A stretch of DNA of 52,564 nucleotides from Flavobacteriaceae bacterium UBA5544 (GCA_002426755.1 DINI01000025.1:12190-64753); one strand, 5' to 3'. Counted from the stretch's first letter, positions 8,874 through 18,336 are shown. Notes: generated by a model not told the origin, from the letters alone. A program made the numbers and translations.

Positions 8874-9953
8874 TTATTTATCGAGAATCCAATCAGAAAT
8901 TTCATTTAAAAAATTATCTACAAACTTCTTTTCAAGTGTTGCATATTCTTCCCTTTGTCCTGTTGTTGCCTTTTGGAAAAAGTGATTGGCCTTCTCAAAC
9001 GTTTTAAAATGATACTCTGTTCCTGATTTGAGCAGTGCATTCTCCATTCGGTCTTTATTTTGGTCAATAGTAACCTGAAAATCTAAACCACCAAATAAAC
9101 CCAATACTGGTATTTTTAGTTGCTCATAATCTTTTGAGGGATTATAATAAAGAAAAGAAGTAAGTGAAGGCAATGCATAAATCATTTTATATTCATTTGC
9201 TTTACTGATGGCTTGCTGTTTAATTTTTATTGAATCTATCTCGTATTCTGTATTCATTTCATACAAAATAGATTCAGTAGTTTGTTTGAATACATGGTAA
9301 GCTTCATCTATATGCTTGTCATCTTCAATTGCTCTCATTAATTGGTTATGAGCTGAAACATCGTCTTCAATCATTGATTTAGAAATCGTTGTACCATTAT
9401 ATTCCTGTCTAACCTGATAAGTCACAACTTCTATCAAAGGAACTGATGGTGCAGCCATTAAAATTACTTTCTTAACGGATTCATTTCCAACAGCGACTTT
9501 TCCAACAAGAATACCTCCTTGACTATGCCCAAATAAGATAAAATCTGCGAATGGATGCTCTTTATTAGTTTTAAAATAATCCATTATGTTTTCGAGGTCG
9601 TTAGAATGGTCTTCGATGGTACTGTTTACAAAATCACCAGTGCTTTTACCTACACCTCTATCATCATAGCGAAACGAGGCTATACCTTTTGAAGCCAAAT
9701 GGTCGGCAATGACTTTAAATATTTTAAAACCTTCAAGGGTTTCATCTCTATCTTGAGGGCCACTTCCAGAACACATGATAACTAAAGAGGTTGTTTCAAG
9801 ACTAGCTGGAATAGTTAGAGTTCCACCAATAGTAATGCCACCAGCTTGTATGATTAAATCAACTGATTGGTTATCAATTTTATTACTGTTTTGGGATACT
9901 ACATTCTTATGCCACAGAAAAGAAATTAAAGCTATGGTTATTATTTTTTTCAT
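8874..9953 (-). CDS. Secreted alpha/beta hydrolase
   Basis: This 359-aa protein starts with a signal peptide (MKKIITIALISFLWH, cleavage probably after VVSQ). The fold markers are CSGSGPQDRDE near residue 80, RYDDRGVGKS near 115 and the nucleophile elbow FGHSQGG with Ser144. The acidic and His members are likely in FGGLDFQVT and KANHFFQ near the C-terminus. The family cleaves esters or small acyl/peptide substrates; the natural substrate is unknown. Only one base separates it from the permease/peptidase gene upstream, so it is the last gene of that operon. Exported hydrolases of this kind are often annotated as dienelactone-hydrolase-like or BAAT-like. Confidence 0.88.
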   Translation of the reverse strand: MKKIITIALISFLWHKNVVSQNSNKIDNQSVDLIIQAGGITIGGTLTIPASLETTSLVIMCSGSGPQDRDETLEGFKIFKVIADHLASKGIASFRYDDRGVGKSTGDFVNSTIEDHSNDLENIMDYFKTNKEHPFADFILFGHSQGGILVGKVAVGNESVKKVILMAAPSVPLIEVVTYQVRQEYNGTTISKSMIEDDVSAHNQLMRAIEDDKHIDEAYHVFKQTTESILYEMNTEYEIDSIKIKQQAISKANEYKMIYALPSLTSFLYYNPSKDYEQLKIPVLGLFGGLDFQVTIDQNKDRMENALLKSGTEYHFKTFEKANHFFQKATTGQREEYATLEKKFVDNFLNEISDWILDK

Positions 9954-9954
9954 T

Positions 9955-12900
9955 TTAAATATTCAGCTTAAACAACTTGTCTATTTTAGATTTAGTACTG
10001 TCATCTATTGCGACCTTATAAAATTCTTCAAGCAAATCCAATGAGGTAGGCTTTTTAGGATATTTATTATGGCTCAAAAAGTTTCGTAAGGCCTCATTTA
10101 CCTTTTCTTCACCAATGAGATTAGATAATTCCACCATAGCAATGGTGCCTTTTGAATAGGCTATATGCGTTGCACCATAAGGCACTTTATATAAAGATGG
10201 ATTGCCATATAATCCTTTTTCATTATCATAAATCTGTTGGTGTATTTGTACCCGATTCATCATTTTTTCATTGCCATACATCTTTTTATACAACATCATT
10301 TCGGTGTACATTGCCAGTGTTTCAGTGAGCATGGCTGCCCCTTCTCTATCGTCTGGATTTATTTGGCTGTTTCCCCACCATAGATGTGATAATTCGTGTC
10401 CTGCCAATTCATTAATGACATCTTGTTTTTTATCGCCTTCAAGATTGGTATGAAATACCATGTCTTCAGTCATAAATATTGTAGATGGATAAGCCGTTGC
10501 TGCAAAACCTTTTGTGAAGGCCGATATTTCAACAAAATTGATGGTTTTAAAAGGATATCCACCAAAATTGTCTATGCAATAATCAAGTGTGGTTTTAGCA
10601 TTATTGATAAGGTGCTCTACATTCTCAAAATGCTTTTTGTCATAATATACATTTATTGCTATCCCATTATGTTGAACGGATTGATGTTCATATTCAGCAG
10701 ACGCTAAAGCAAATCTGAAAGGGATTTTTTCGGCACTGAATTTGAAGAAATTTCGGTTATTTTCAGACCATTGCTTTTTTAAATCTCCTGTTCCTAAAGC
10801 AGTTTGAGTTTCTTCAGTAGAAATGGTCATTTCTAGATTGATGAAATCACTTTTAAACACTTCTGGACTTTCTAATGCTTTTAATTCTGAAGCCTTACCT
10901 AAATTAAATTCAGTGCGTTTTTCTGCATCGTCAATTTCTCTGTCGGTTTGATACCCAAAAGTTGGATAATAATTGCTGATTCTCATAAAAGAGCCATTAT
11001 TTACAATAGCATTAAAGGATTGGTGTCCGTTTACAGCAAACCATTTGTAGGATAAACTAAAGGTTAAACTAGCCACTTCATTAGGTTGCAACGGTTTCTC
11101 CAAACTAATTTCTTTTACATGCTCTTTAATTTGTATGCTCTCTGACCCATTTTTAAATAAGGCGGTTTCGATATTCAAATCCGGATGAAAATTGATTAAT
11201 ATACTTTGTATAGGCTCATTGGTTTGGTTTTTTACCACGTAGTTTCCATTAATTTCATAAGCATTTTCAGATGGATAAAGATTAATTCCAGTTGTTACCT
11301 CTGTAATTGTTGGCTGTGGTATAGCTTCATATTTTCTATAAGATGTTTCATAATTCACTGCTGCTAAAATTGTTTGTTCTTCAATTTTAGGCATGTAACC
11401 GTTCATAAAAAATATTCCGCCAGTAATACCCAAGATCACAAGCACGCAAGCGAATAAGGATTGCTTTTTGGGTAACACTTTTGACTTTATAAAATTATTT
11501 AACAACCAGAGCAAAGCTATTAACCCAATTCCAAACATTAGACGTTGAGAGAATGCTGATAGATAGATTCCATAGCCATTGAAATCACTATAAATCCCAT
11601 TATAACCAGAAAATATATGTAATAAAGGATATGAAAAAATATACTTTGATAAAGGGCTAGCCAAAGCAAAAACGCTCACCGTAGAAACACCCAAACTCAC
11701 ATATCGGTTATTAATCGTATCATTTATTAATAGTAAAAAGGCTGAAAAAAGAATTAAAGGAACTGAATTGAAAATAAAGACTCCTAAATAAGCTTTCCAA
11801 TCAATACTGAAATAGCCATAACTCAATTGAAAAATCAGTCCTTCAATAATGAGAAGAATTGTAAAAAAACAAACTAGTATTGTAGCTGAAATAAAATGAC
11901 CTTTTAATTTGCTTTTTGAAAAATAGATACTTTTTTCAATTAATGTGAAATTTGAAGCATAACTTCTCCAATATAAATCATTCACGAAATAGGCTAAAAT
12001 CAATAATCCAAATAGATGGAAGTTTGATGAAATAGAAGTGGCTAAAAGACCTGATGTTGCATATTTTTCGGGCAGGCGTATGCCTTTATCAATGTCGGCA
12101 TACATTTCCATGCCTATAAAAAAAATGAGTAGCAAGGAAACAGCAGCAATAATCACACTCTTAAAAAGGTATATTAAATCCAATTTAGTAAAGGATAAGG
12201 CAGATTTGAAATCCATGATACTCCCAAAATTTAACTTGGGTGTTTTTATCGGTTTTACATTCACAATAGAACTAACCCCTTTGGTTTTTACATCCTTTTT
12301 GGTTTTTTTACTCTGTTTTCTTGAGAATGAAAACAACTTATAACTGCCCCATAAAAAGAGGCCAGATATTAATAGAATTATCCCACGATTTAATAAAAGA
12401 ATATTGGTTAACGGTACAATACCATCATTTTTTTGGTCCACAGAAAATGACCTTGCCTCAAAAAAGTATGCTGATAATCCAAATGGGTCCAACATCGCAG
12501 AGATTTGTTGAGCTTCTATTGATTGTGGCATACTCCCTGACATAAATGGTGAGTTAGAAAACACCAATAACACCATGTAAAGGACATAAAGTAATAGTCC
12601 TCCAATGACCACTAATAATTTTTTATGTGTTCTATAGGTTAGAAAAAATAAAAAGCTACAAACAAATAATGAATTCAGTAAACCAAAAACAAGTAATGGA
12701 TAGACATAATGCCATATATTTAGACCCATTTGCATTTCGTCTCCGGTTCGCAAATTTTGACCTATAGCAAAACCTAAAACCAACAGTCCAAAACTTAAAA
12801 ATGTTTTCAGGTAAAAAAACCAAAACTTACCATTTAAATAGGTTATTTTCGAAAATGGAAGTGAAAAAATCACCAAATCGAATTTTGCATCCCATTCTTT

Positions 12901-13128
12901 CAATAACATTTGACTCGCGTATAAAATGGCAAAAAATATAATGGATAGGCTGAACATGCCCATCATAAAACCTATTGTGTATGGCGAATTTAGGTATATA
13001 CCTTCACCAGCAGACATATTGAATTTATTACCACAAAAAACTCCTAAAAGCACGATGGCCAAAAATATTGGATACACAGTCCATCGTTTTGTGATTTGAT
13101 TTAACTCGTATTGAAATATAGCATTCAT
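9955..13128 (-). CDS. ABC transporter permease fused to M1-family aminopeptidase
   Basis: In this 1057-aa protein the first ~560 residues hold two sets of six or so hydrophobic helices, like a tandem ABC-2 permease. The rest is an M1 metallopeptidase-like domain. The zinc motif is intact: HELSH at residues 911-915, followed by WWGNS and a downstream Glu in LTETLAMYTEM that supplies the third ligand. The spacing is two residues longer than in classical M1 enzymes, as in other ABC/M1 fusions I know. It sits 11 bp behind its ATPase gene (13140-14003). It probably couples export or membrane stress handling to peptide trimming, but the substrate is unknown. Confidence 0.9.
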   Translation of the reverse strand: MNAIFQYELNQITKRWTVYPIFLAIVLLGVFCGNKFNMSAGEGIYLNSPYTIGFMMGMFSLSIIFFAILYASQMLLKEWDAKFDLVIFSLPFSKITYLNGKFWFFYLKTFLSFGLLVLGFAIGQNLRTGDEMQMGLNIWHYVYPLLVFGLLNSLFVCSFLFFLTYRTHKKLLVVIGGLLLYVLYMVLLVFSNSPFMSGSMPQSIEAQQISAMLDPFGLSAYFFEARSFSVDQKNDGIVPLTNILLLNRGIILLISGLFLWGSYKLFSFSRKQSKKTKKDVKTKGVSSIVNVKPIKTPKLNFGSIMDFKSALSFTKLDLIYLFKSVIIAAVSLLLIFFIGMEMYADIDKGIRLPEKYATSGLLATSISSNFHLFGLLILAYFVNDLYWRSYASNFTLIEKSIYFSKSKLKGHFISATILVCFFTILLIIEGLIFQLSYGYFSIDWKAYLGVFIFNSVPLILFSAFLLLINDTINNRYVSLGVSTVSVFALASPLSKYIFSYPLLHIFSGYNGIYSDFNGYGIYLSAFSQRLMFGIGLIALLWLLNNFIKSKVLPKKQSLFACVLVILGITGGIFFMNGYMPKIEEQTILAAVNYETSYRKYEAIPQPTITEVTTGINLYPSENAYEINGNYVVKNQTNEPIQSILINFHPDLNIETALFKNGSESIQIKEHVKEISLEKPLQPNEVASLTFSLSYKWFAVNGHQSFNAIVNNGSFMRISNYYPTFGYQTDREIDDAEKRTEFNLGKASELKALESPEVFKSDFINLEMTISTEETQTALGTGDLKKQWSENNRNFFKFSAEKIPFRFALASAEYEHQSVQHNGIAINVYYDKKHFENVEHLINNAKTTLDYCIDNFGGYPFKTINFVEISAFTKGFAATAYPSTIFMTEDMVFHTNLEGDKKQDVINELAGHELSHLWWGNSQINPDDREGAAMLTETLAMYTEMMLYKKMYGNEKMMNRVQIHQQIYDNEKGLYGNPSLYKVPYGATHIAYSKGTIAMVELSNLIGEEKVNEALRNFLSHNKYPKKPTSLDLLEEFYKVAIDDSTKSKIDKLFKLNI

Positions 13129-13139
13129 AATATTATTAT

Positions 13140-14003
13140 TTAGGAAAGCGTTTTAAAATATACGTGCTCCAGTAAAGGTGTTACCGCATCAAAACCTTCA
13201 GGTTTTGTTTCTGAAAAAATGGTAATATGTAGTACACGCTCTATTAAGTGCTTACTGATTATTTGACATTTTGATTGGTAGTTTTCCAATTCATCCTTTT
13301 CAATGGACTTTGTCCAAATTTTATTTTCCAATTCAGAAATCAGCTCTTTAGGCTTGCCAGATTTTAAAATCTGTCCTTTGTTCATAATGGTCATTTCTGA
13401 ACATAAATTCTTTACATCTTCAACCAAATGTGTAGAGAGAATTACAATAACCTCATTACTGATGTCACTTAATAACATATTAAAGCGGTTGCGCTCTTCT
13501 GGGTCCAGACCAGCAGTAGGCTCATCTACAATAACAATTTTGGGTTTTCCCAATAACGCCTGTGCTACGCCAAAACGTTGTTTCATTCCACCTGAAAATG
13601 TATGCACTTCTTTGTTTCTAAAATCCCATAAATTGACTTTCTCCAATAAGTATTTGATTTGAGTTTCGCGTTCTACTTTATTGTCCAAACCTTTTAAAAT
13701 AGCAATATGGTTTAAAAGGCTATAAGCGCTTGCTTTAGGATACACCCCAAAATCTTGAGGTAGAAATCCTAGATTCTTTTTGATATAATCGGGATTACTA
13801 ACAATATCTACATCATTGAAACCAATACTGCCAGACGTTGGTTTTTGTAGTCCAACTATGGTTTTCATTAAAGAGGATTTTCCTGCACCATTAGGACCCA
13901 ATAATCCAAACATGCCGTTTGTAATCTCCAACGAAATATTCTGTATGGCTTGGTAACCATTTTTATAGGTAAGTTGTAGATTATTAATTTTTAAAGTGTT
14001 CAT
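13140..14003 (-). CDS. ABC transporter ATP-binding protein
   Basis: This 287-aa cytoplasmic ATPase has Walker A GLLGPNGAGKSS near residue 35, a Q-loop in LGFLPQDFG, the signature FSGGMKQR, Walker B KIVIVDEPTAGLDP and the H-loop STHLVED. The architecture fits an ABC-2 export ATPase. It immediately precedes the permease/M1 fusion at 9955-13128 in the direction of transcription, which is its evident partner. It lies in the middle of the five-gene operon that begins at 15979. Confidence 0.95.
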   Translation of the reverse strand: MNTLKINNLQLTYKNGYQAIQNISLEITNGMFGLLGPNGAGKSSLMKTIVGLQKPTSGSIGFNDVDIVSNPDYIKKNLGFLPQDFGVYPKASAYSLLNHIAILKGLDNKVERETQIKYLLEKVNLWDFRNKEVHTFSGGMKQRFGVAQALLGKPKIVIVDEPTAGLDPEERNRFNMLLSDISNEVIVILSTHLVEDVKNLCSEMTIMNKGQILKSGKPKELISELENKIWTKSIEKDELENYQSKCQIISKHLIERVLHITIFSETKPEGFDAVTPLLEHVYFKTLS

Positions 14004-14027
14004 AATGTTAAGTTTTAAATATGCCTT

Positions 14028-15257
14028 CTATTTGTTCTTAATTTTTTCAAGCCTTTTAATTTCCTGTACATAGCCATCCTCATATCCTAGTTTATATTTT
14101 TTGGAGATTTCAATAGCTGTTTTGTAAGTACTTAAAGCTTGTTCTATCTTATTTGCTTTTTCATAGAGTTTAGCCAAGTTGTTTAAAAGACCTATATATT
14201 TTGGATAGGCTTCTGTAGCTCTTTTTAATACCGAAATGGCATCCAATGTTTTGTCTTGTTCTAAAAGACTAGAATATAGCTTTACATAGTCCATTGCTGG
14301 TCTTCTGGTCATATTTCCATATCGAGCCATAAGATTTTGCTCTTCTTTTAAAAAGTTAGTCTTATCAAAATTTTCAACTGTAACTGTTGTGTTTTTTAAA
14401 TCTGAAAATATAAACCTCAAGCCATGATAGTTTAAGAGCAATCTCGCTTGACTATGGTCTTCATCCCCAACCTCTTCATGCTTCCATCTAAAGTTATTGG
14501 GCGCATTATCTTTAATAATAGCTACATACTTTTTTAATTCCTGCCTCATACCCCAACCATCGTCACCTCCAATTCCAAAATAGACGGTTTTGTTATGGTT
14601 AGAATTTGATTTAAAAAAGGTTTTGGCTGTTTCAATCATCTCTTGATTATTCCACCATAAGGCAGGTGCTTGTATGATAAAAGCATCAAAAGGTGAAGAC
14701 TGCTGCATCAATGCAAACGTGCTAAATAAACCTCCAAAGGAGTGACCTTCCAAAATGCGATACGGATGCGTCCTGAAATTTGTATCCAAATAAGGAATCA
14801 ATTCGTTCTCTAAAAACTTTAAAAACAATGACGCACCTCCACTTTGAGGAATGCCAGTTCCTCCTGCTCCACCATACACACCTTCCCCGGCTTTTGATGG
14901 TGTTAGGTCTTTGGCTCTATCCAAACTTTCGATACCTACAATAATCATTGGGGAAACCAAACCGGATTCTGCCAATAATTCTGCTGTAGCAACGGTGTGT
15001 TTAATATTTTCAAGACCATCCAAAACATAAAGTACAGGATAATTAGCACTTGAATTTTTGTAACCAATGGGCAATGAAATAATAATTGGTCGTTCTTCAT
15101 TCAAAATTTCTGACTCGATTATATGTTGTGTTCCTAAACCTAAAAGCTTATAATCTTCAGTCAGGTCTATTTTATTTGCCAACTGTGCGTTTGATTGATG
15201 ATAACCTAATACGATAATGGCAATAAATAGAAGTTCCTTCATTGTTTTAGTTTTCAT
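14028..15257 (-). CDS. Exported esterase of the Fes/IroE (esterase D) type with TPR tail
   Basis: This 409-aa protein begins with a signal peptide (MKTKTMKELLFIAIIVLG, mature end near NAQLANK). A putative-esterase domain follows: YPVLYVLDGLENIKHT near residue 75, and the nucleophile elbow EGHSFGGLFSTFAL near 170. A candidate catalytic His lies in EEVGDEDHSQAR. The last ~90 residues form two or three TPR-like helix pairs (LDAISVLKRATEAYPKYIGL). Its start overlaps the stop of the DUF4386 gene by 4 bp (ATGA), showing translational coupling. The family includes siderophore esterases, but nothing nearby suggests iron uptake, so the substrate is open. Confidence 0.87.
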   Translation of the reverse strand: MKTKTMKELLFIAIIVLGYHQSNAQLANKIDLTEDYKLLGLGTQHIIESEILNEERPIIISLPIGYKNSSANYPVLYVLDGLENIKHTVATAELLAESGLVSPMIIVGIESLDRAKDLTPSKAGEGVYGGAGGTGIPQSGGASLFLKFLENELIPYLDTNFRTHPYRILEGHSFGGLFSTFALMQQSSPFDAFIIQAPALWWNNQEMIETAKTFFKSNSNHNKTVYFGIGGDDGWGMRQELKKYVAIIKDNAPNNFRWKHEEVGDEDHSQARLLLNYHGLRFIFSDLKNTTVTVENFDKTNFLKEEQNLMARYGNMTRRPAMDYVKLYSSLLEQDKTLDAISVLKRATEAYPKYIGLLNNLAKLYEKANKIEQALSTYKTAIEISKKYKLGYEDGYVQEIKRLEKIKNK

Positions 15258-15979
15258 ATTGGTAATTCTTTTAGGTTTTTATAGGAGGTTGTAGTTCCTT
15301 TGATAAGCATGTAAAGTGTTAATCCTACCTCTCCAAGAGCGGCAGCAATACCTACAATCAATGCTGTATACCCTTCATAACCTGGGACATTAAAATTCCC
15401 AAAGGTTTCAATGAGATAGCCTGCTGAAGCACCCAACAATAGACCTCCAAATACTTTCGGAAATACATTGGATTTGTAAATAAGAATAGCCAGTAACAAA
15501 CAGTGCACTCCAAAAAAGGCGCCTGCGATGAGATAGCCATAATGGTGCGCTTCCATAAAATAGGCACTCATGTCTTGAACTTGAGTTGTGCCAAATGAAT
15601 TTGATAAGCTATCACTTTCCAGTACTTTAAGTGCCATATAGTGATTTAACAAATTCAAACTCCCTATGGCTGGATGTGCTATAAGCCTAAATGCCGAAGA
15701 CACCATTGCCAGCGTTTTGTTATAGGGTTTAAAAATTTTATATAACATAACAGCTATAACAGTATCTAAAAGAAATGCTATTAAATCTGTGGTTAGGCCC
15801 AACTGAAATAGTCCTTTGTTTTGAACTATATTATTTGCTGTCGCTGCTACATCTTCTGATATAATTAGGGTTCCCCTAACATACCCTTGGCTAAAGCCAG
15901 CACAAATGATGACGAGTAAATACAACATCCCTGTTAATTGAATGGAATTTACACTTGCTAATTTTTTGACGTTTATCAT
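15254..15979 (-). CDS. DUF4386 family membrane protein
   Basis: This 241-aa protein has about six hydrophobic helices. It matches the DUF4386 pattern: an early segment YLLVIICAGFSQGYVRG, a central LLDTVIAVMLYKIFKPYNKT, FRLIAHPAIGSLNLLNHY, and a C-terminal GYEGYTALIVGIAAALGEVG. The function of the family is unknown. This is the first gene of a five-gene minus-strand operon (DUF4386, esterase, ABC ATPase, permease/M1, alpha/beta hydrolase). Its upstream region carries the candidate AraC-family site at 16033-16074. Confidence 0.85.
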   Translation of the reverse strand: MINVKKLASVNSIQLTGMLYLLVIICAGFSQGYVRGTLIISEDVAATANNIVQNKGLFQLGLTTDLIAFLLDTVIAVMLYKIFKPYNKTLAMVSSAFRLIAHPAIGSLNLLNHYMALKVLESDSLSNSFGTTQVQDMSAYFMEAHHYGYLIAGAFFGVHCLLLAILIYKSNVFPKVFGGLLLGASAGYLIETFGNFNVPGYEGYTALIVGIAAALGEVGLTLYMLIKGTTTSYKNLKELPI

Positions 15980-16032
15980 AATTACTAATGTTTTGGTTTA
16001 GAGACAAAATTCTGAAAAAGAGCTTATTATTA

Positions 16033-16074
16033 ATTGACCCGTTGTGCCAAGAAATTGATAGCTGAGGACAAACA
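16033..16074 (-). promoter_or_regulatory. Candidate AraC-family operator, copy A
   Basis: Read on the minus strand, 42 bp match copy B (17306-17347) at 31 positions without gaps. Shared blocks are TTTGTCCT, TCAA, TTGGCA and GGTCAAT. Related words (TGTC, ATC, TGGC, GGTC) recur about every 10-11 bp, as in operators of AraC-type regulators. A second shared block (AATTTTGTCT, near 16003-16012) lies at the same distance downstream in both copies and may be the core promoter. It precedes the DUF4386 operon. Confidence 0.6.
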
Positions 16075-16079
16075 ATGGC

Positions 16080-16376
16080 TTATCCTTTTAATTCCGTAAG
16101 TAATTTTTCTGCTTCCTCGGTTAGTAGGTTTTTAGACACCAATTCATTTGCTATCTGTCTTGCTTTTTCTTTATGACCCATTGAAGCATAGGTTTTAGCT
16201 AATAACAATTGTAGGTTTTCGTTAAAAAAATGTGCAGAGGTTAATTCTACTATTTCCACACCTTTTGCTAACTCTTCTTGATTATCGGATGAGGCTAAAA
16301 TTTTATAATAGCCATAAGCCGCAATTAATTGTATATCGTAATTGTTTTTGTTTTGTGCTAATTCTTCTTCTCCCAT
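16080..16376 (-). CDS. Small TPR-like protein, possibly the detached tail of the DJ-1/PfpI gene
   Basis: This 98-aa, mostly helical protein has a TPR-like pair pattern (NLQLLLAKTYASMGHKEKA). Its ATG lies inside the end of the DJ-1/PfpI gene, giving a 19-bp overlap in another frame. It ends just before candidate operator A. Two readings are possible. It may be a translationally coupled accessory protein. Alternatively, the two ORFs were once one gene, separated by a frameshift in the GAAGAAGAA run at the junction. No export signal of its own is seen, which favours the second reading if the tail works with the secreted DJ-1 domain. Confidence 0.65.
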   Translation of the reverse strand: MGEEELAQNKNNYDIQLIAAYGYYKILASSDNQEELAKGVEIVELTSAHFFNENLQLLLAKTYASMGHKEKARQIANELVSKNLLTEEAEKLLTELKG

Positions 16377-17200
16377 TTATTAGTTTTTGTTTTATCTAGA
16401 AGATCCTGTAGTAAATAAGCACTCCTTTCATCAGGATATAATTCTCTATCTTCTGGTATCATTCCTAAAGATTTCACAACCGCTTCGGCAGACCCTGTTG
16501 TTGAAAAGGGATTTTGGCCTGTAACAAACTTTCCTGAAACGACAACTTTTGATAGCATAAAATCGGTTTGTTTAAAAATGGCACCTCTGGATTCTAATTT
16601 GGTTTCCAAACTAAAAGGAAACTCCTTTACCCATTTTTTCCCAAACAGCTCTTCTTCTATATTGCAAAAACTCGTTAATTCAACACCGTTGATAATGTAA
16701 TCTTCGTTGTCTTTTACATTCACAAAGGCCGCTGGTCCATGACACACAGAAGAAATAACCGTATTATCTCTTTTGTACAAATTCAATATGATATCTTGAA
16801 GTGAAGGGTCAAAAGGTAAATCAAACATGGCACCTTTACCACCAACAATGTATATGGCCTGATAGTCCTCTGGATTAATGCTTGCTGTAGTTTTAGTATT
16901 GTCCAGCAAACTTAAAGCGTACTTGTCTTCTAAAAGCAATTTGTTATAAGGCTTGTCTTTATTGTATTGGTCTGGCTCAACCTTGCCACCTTTTGGGCTG
17001 GCTACATCTATAGACAACTTGTTGTTTTTAAAAATTAAATAGGCTTGAGAGAATTCATCAAATTCATAACCAGGTCTTACCGTACCCATATCATTTCCGT
17101 AGCTACTAACTACCATCAACACTTTTTTGTCAGTATTATTTGTTTGAGAAAAAAGTAAAATGGGCAATAAAATCATCATACTTAAAATAGTTTTTTTCAT
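16358..17200 (-). CDS. Exported DJ-1/PfpI (Hsp31-like) family protein
   Basis: This 280-aa protein starts with a signal peptide (MKKTILSMMILLPILLFSQ). The class I glutamine-amidotransferase-like fold is marked by VLMVVSSYGND near residue 28, IYIVGGKGAMFDLP near 115 and the nucleophile elbow SSVCHGPAAF near 150, which has Cys followed by His. The C-terminal YHGQNPFS-like segment (FVTGQNPFSTTGSAE) is typical of the Hsp31/ThiJ branch, whose members act as glyoxalase/deglycase or chaperone. Substrate specificity cannot be read here. It heads its own transcription unit behind candidate operator B and directly follows the araC-type gene. Confidence 0.85.
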   Translation of the reverse strand: MKKTILSMMILLPILLFSQTNNTDKKVLMVVSSYGNDMGTVRPGYEFDEFSQAYLIFKNNKLSIDVASPKGGKVEPDQYNKDKPYNKLLLEDKYALSLLDNTKTTASINPEDYQAIYIVGGKGAMFDLPFDPSLQDIILNLYKRDNTVISSVCHGPAAFVNVKDNEDYIINGVELTSFCNIEEELFGKKWVKEFPFSLETKLESRGAIFKQTDFMLSKVVVSGKFVTGQNPFSTTGSAEAVVKSLGMIPEDRELYPDERSAYLLQDLLDKTKTNKWEKKN

Positions 17201-17305
17201 TTTTAAATTGTTTTAGATTATGTAAAAAACACGAATGAGAGTAGTATTTGTTACTTCAAACGTTTTAAATTCAAAGACAAATTTCAGATGGTTTGAGTTT
17301 TCTTT

Positions 17306-17347
17306 ATTGACCGTTTATGCCAAAGATTTGACATTTAAGGACAAAAA
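17306..17347 (-). promoter_or_regulatory. Candidate AraC-family operator, copy B
   Basis: This is the partner of copy A at 16033-16074, with 31 of 42 ungapped identities and the same internal periodicity. It sits between the end of the AraC-type regulator gene and the DJ-1/PfpI gene. A shared block AAATTTGTCTTT follows about 30 bp downstream, as in copy A. Confidence 0.6.
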
Positions 17348-17349
17348 CT

Positions 17350-18336
17350 CTATATGGTTTTTCGGTATTCGTTTGGCGCTTGGCCTGTCCATCTTTTAAA
17401 TGCCCTATTAAAGGCACTTTGTTCAGAAAAACCTGTTAAGAAGGCTATTTCACCTATTGATTGAGAAGTAGTTGTGAGTAATTGTGTAGCGGTTTCTTGT
17501 TGGTTTTTTTGGATAAGTTCTCTAAAAGATAGATTTCTATCAGACAATCGTCTTTTCAGAGTTCTTGCGCTCATCCCCAAATATTCACCTACCTGTACGA
17601 TGCTTGGTATGCCACTAGACATGGACTCCTTGAGTAGTTTGTTGATTTCAGAAGTGAGGACATCTTCCGATTTATGAATTTTGGATTTTTCCTGTTCCAT
17701 CCGTTCGACCAAAAATTGATGAATGAATTTATCAGCTTTTATGGTAGATATATCAAGCACTTTGGTATTGAAAACCAAGGCGTTTTCAGTGGCATTGAAG
17801 TTTACAGGACACTCAAAATGATTGGAAAAATAGTCACTGGTAGAAAATGAGTGCTTAAAGCTAACTTCGGTGGGTGTAATACGTTTACCAGTCACTTCAT
17901 TTAATATACCTACAAGCATTACAAAGGAAGCTTCGTTAGCTATTTTGATTCCGGTTCTGTAAACCTCTCGATTTAAAATAAGTTTTACTATTCCATCACG
18001 CTCATCAAGCTCTATACTGCCATCATCAGTTACCAGTACCATGTAGCGTTTTACATTTTTTAATACATCAATTGCTTTAAGACAGGTTTTCCATGACAAA
18101 CCTAATGTACCATAATCATTCGTATCGAGTTGTATGCCTTGTCTTAACCCAAAACCTGCTTGCAACTGTTTTTCTGCCAATTCATAAACGTCAAGCAATA
18201 GCTCCATTGGAACTCGCTCATTTTCAATTTTATAATTAGTGTAATCATTAAGAACCGCTTTAGGCAAACCTTCTGACAGTGCTAGCTGAATCGCTTTTTT
18301 ATATATAGTTGAGAAAACAACAGCCATAAAATGCAT
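17350..18336 (-). CDS. AraC-family transcriptional regulator
   Basis: This 328-aa protein has an N-terminal ~200-residue ligand/dimerisation domain of the Arabinose_bd type (GLSWKTCLKAIDVLKNV, NHFECPVNFNATENALVF). A C-terminal double helix-turn-helix follows (IPSIVQVGEYLGMSARTLKR and SIGEIAFLTGFSEQSAFNRA, ending FKRWTGQAPNEYRK). The second M at codon 4 (18327) is an alternative start. It is co-directional with the cluster that follows. The two near-identical upstream elements in that cluster make it the obvious candidate controller, probably responding to a small organic molecule or toxic compound. Confidence 0.92.
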   Translation of the reverse strand: MHFMAVVFSTIYKKAIQLALSEGLPKAVLNDYTNYKIENERVPMELLLDVYELAEKQLQAGFGLRQGIQLDTNDYGTLGLSWKTCLKAIDVLKNVKRYMVLVTDDGSIELDERDGIVKLILNREVYRTGIKIANEASFVMLVGILNEVTGKRITPTEVSFKHSFSTSDYFSNHFECPVNFNATENALVFNTKVLDISTIKADKFIHQFLVERMEQEKSKIHKSEDVLTSEINKLLKESMSSGIPSIVQVGEYLGMSARTLKRRLSDRNLSFRELIQKNQQETATQLLTTTSQSIGEIAFLTGFSEQSAFNRAFKRWTGQAPNEYRKTI

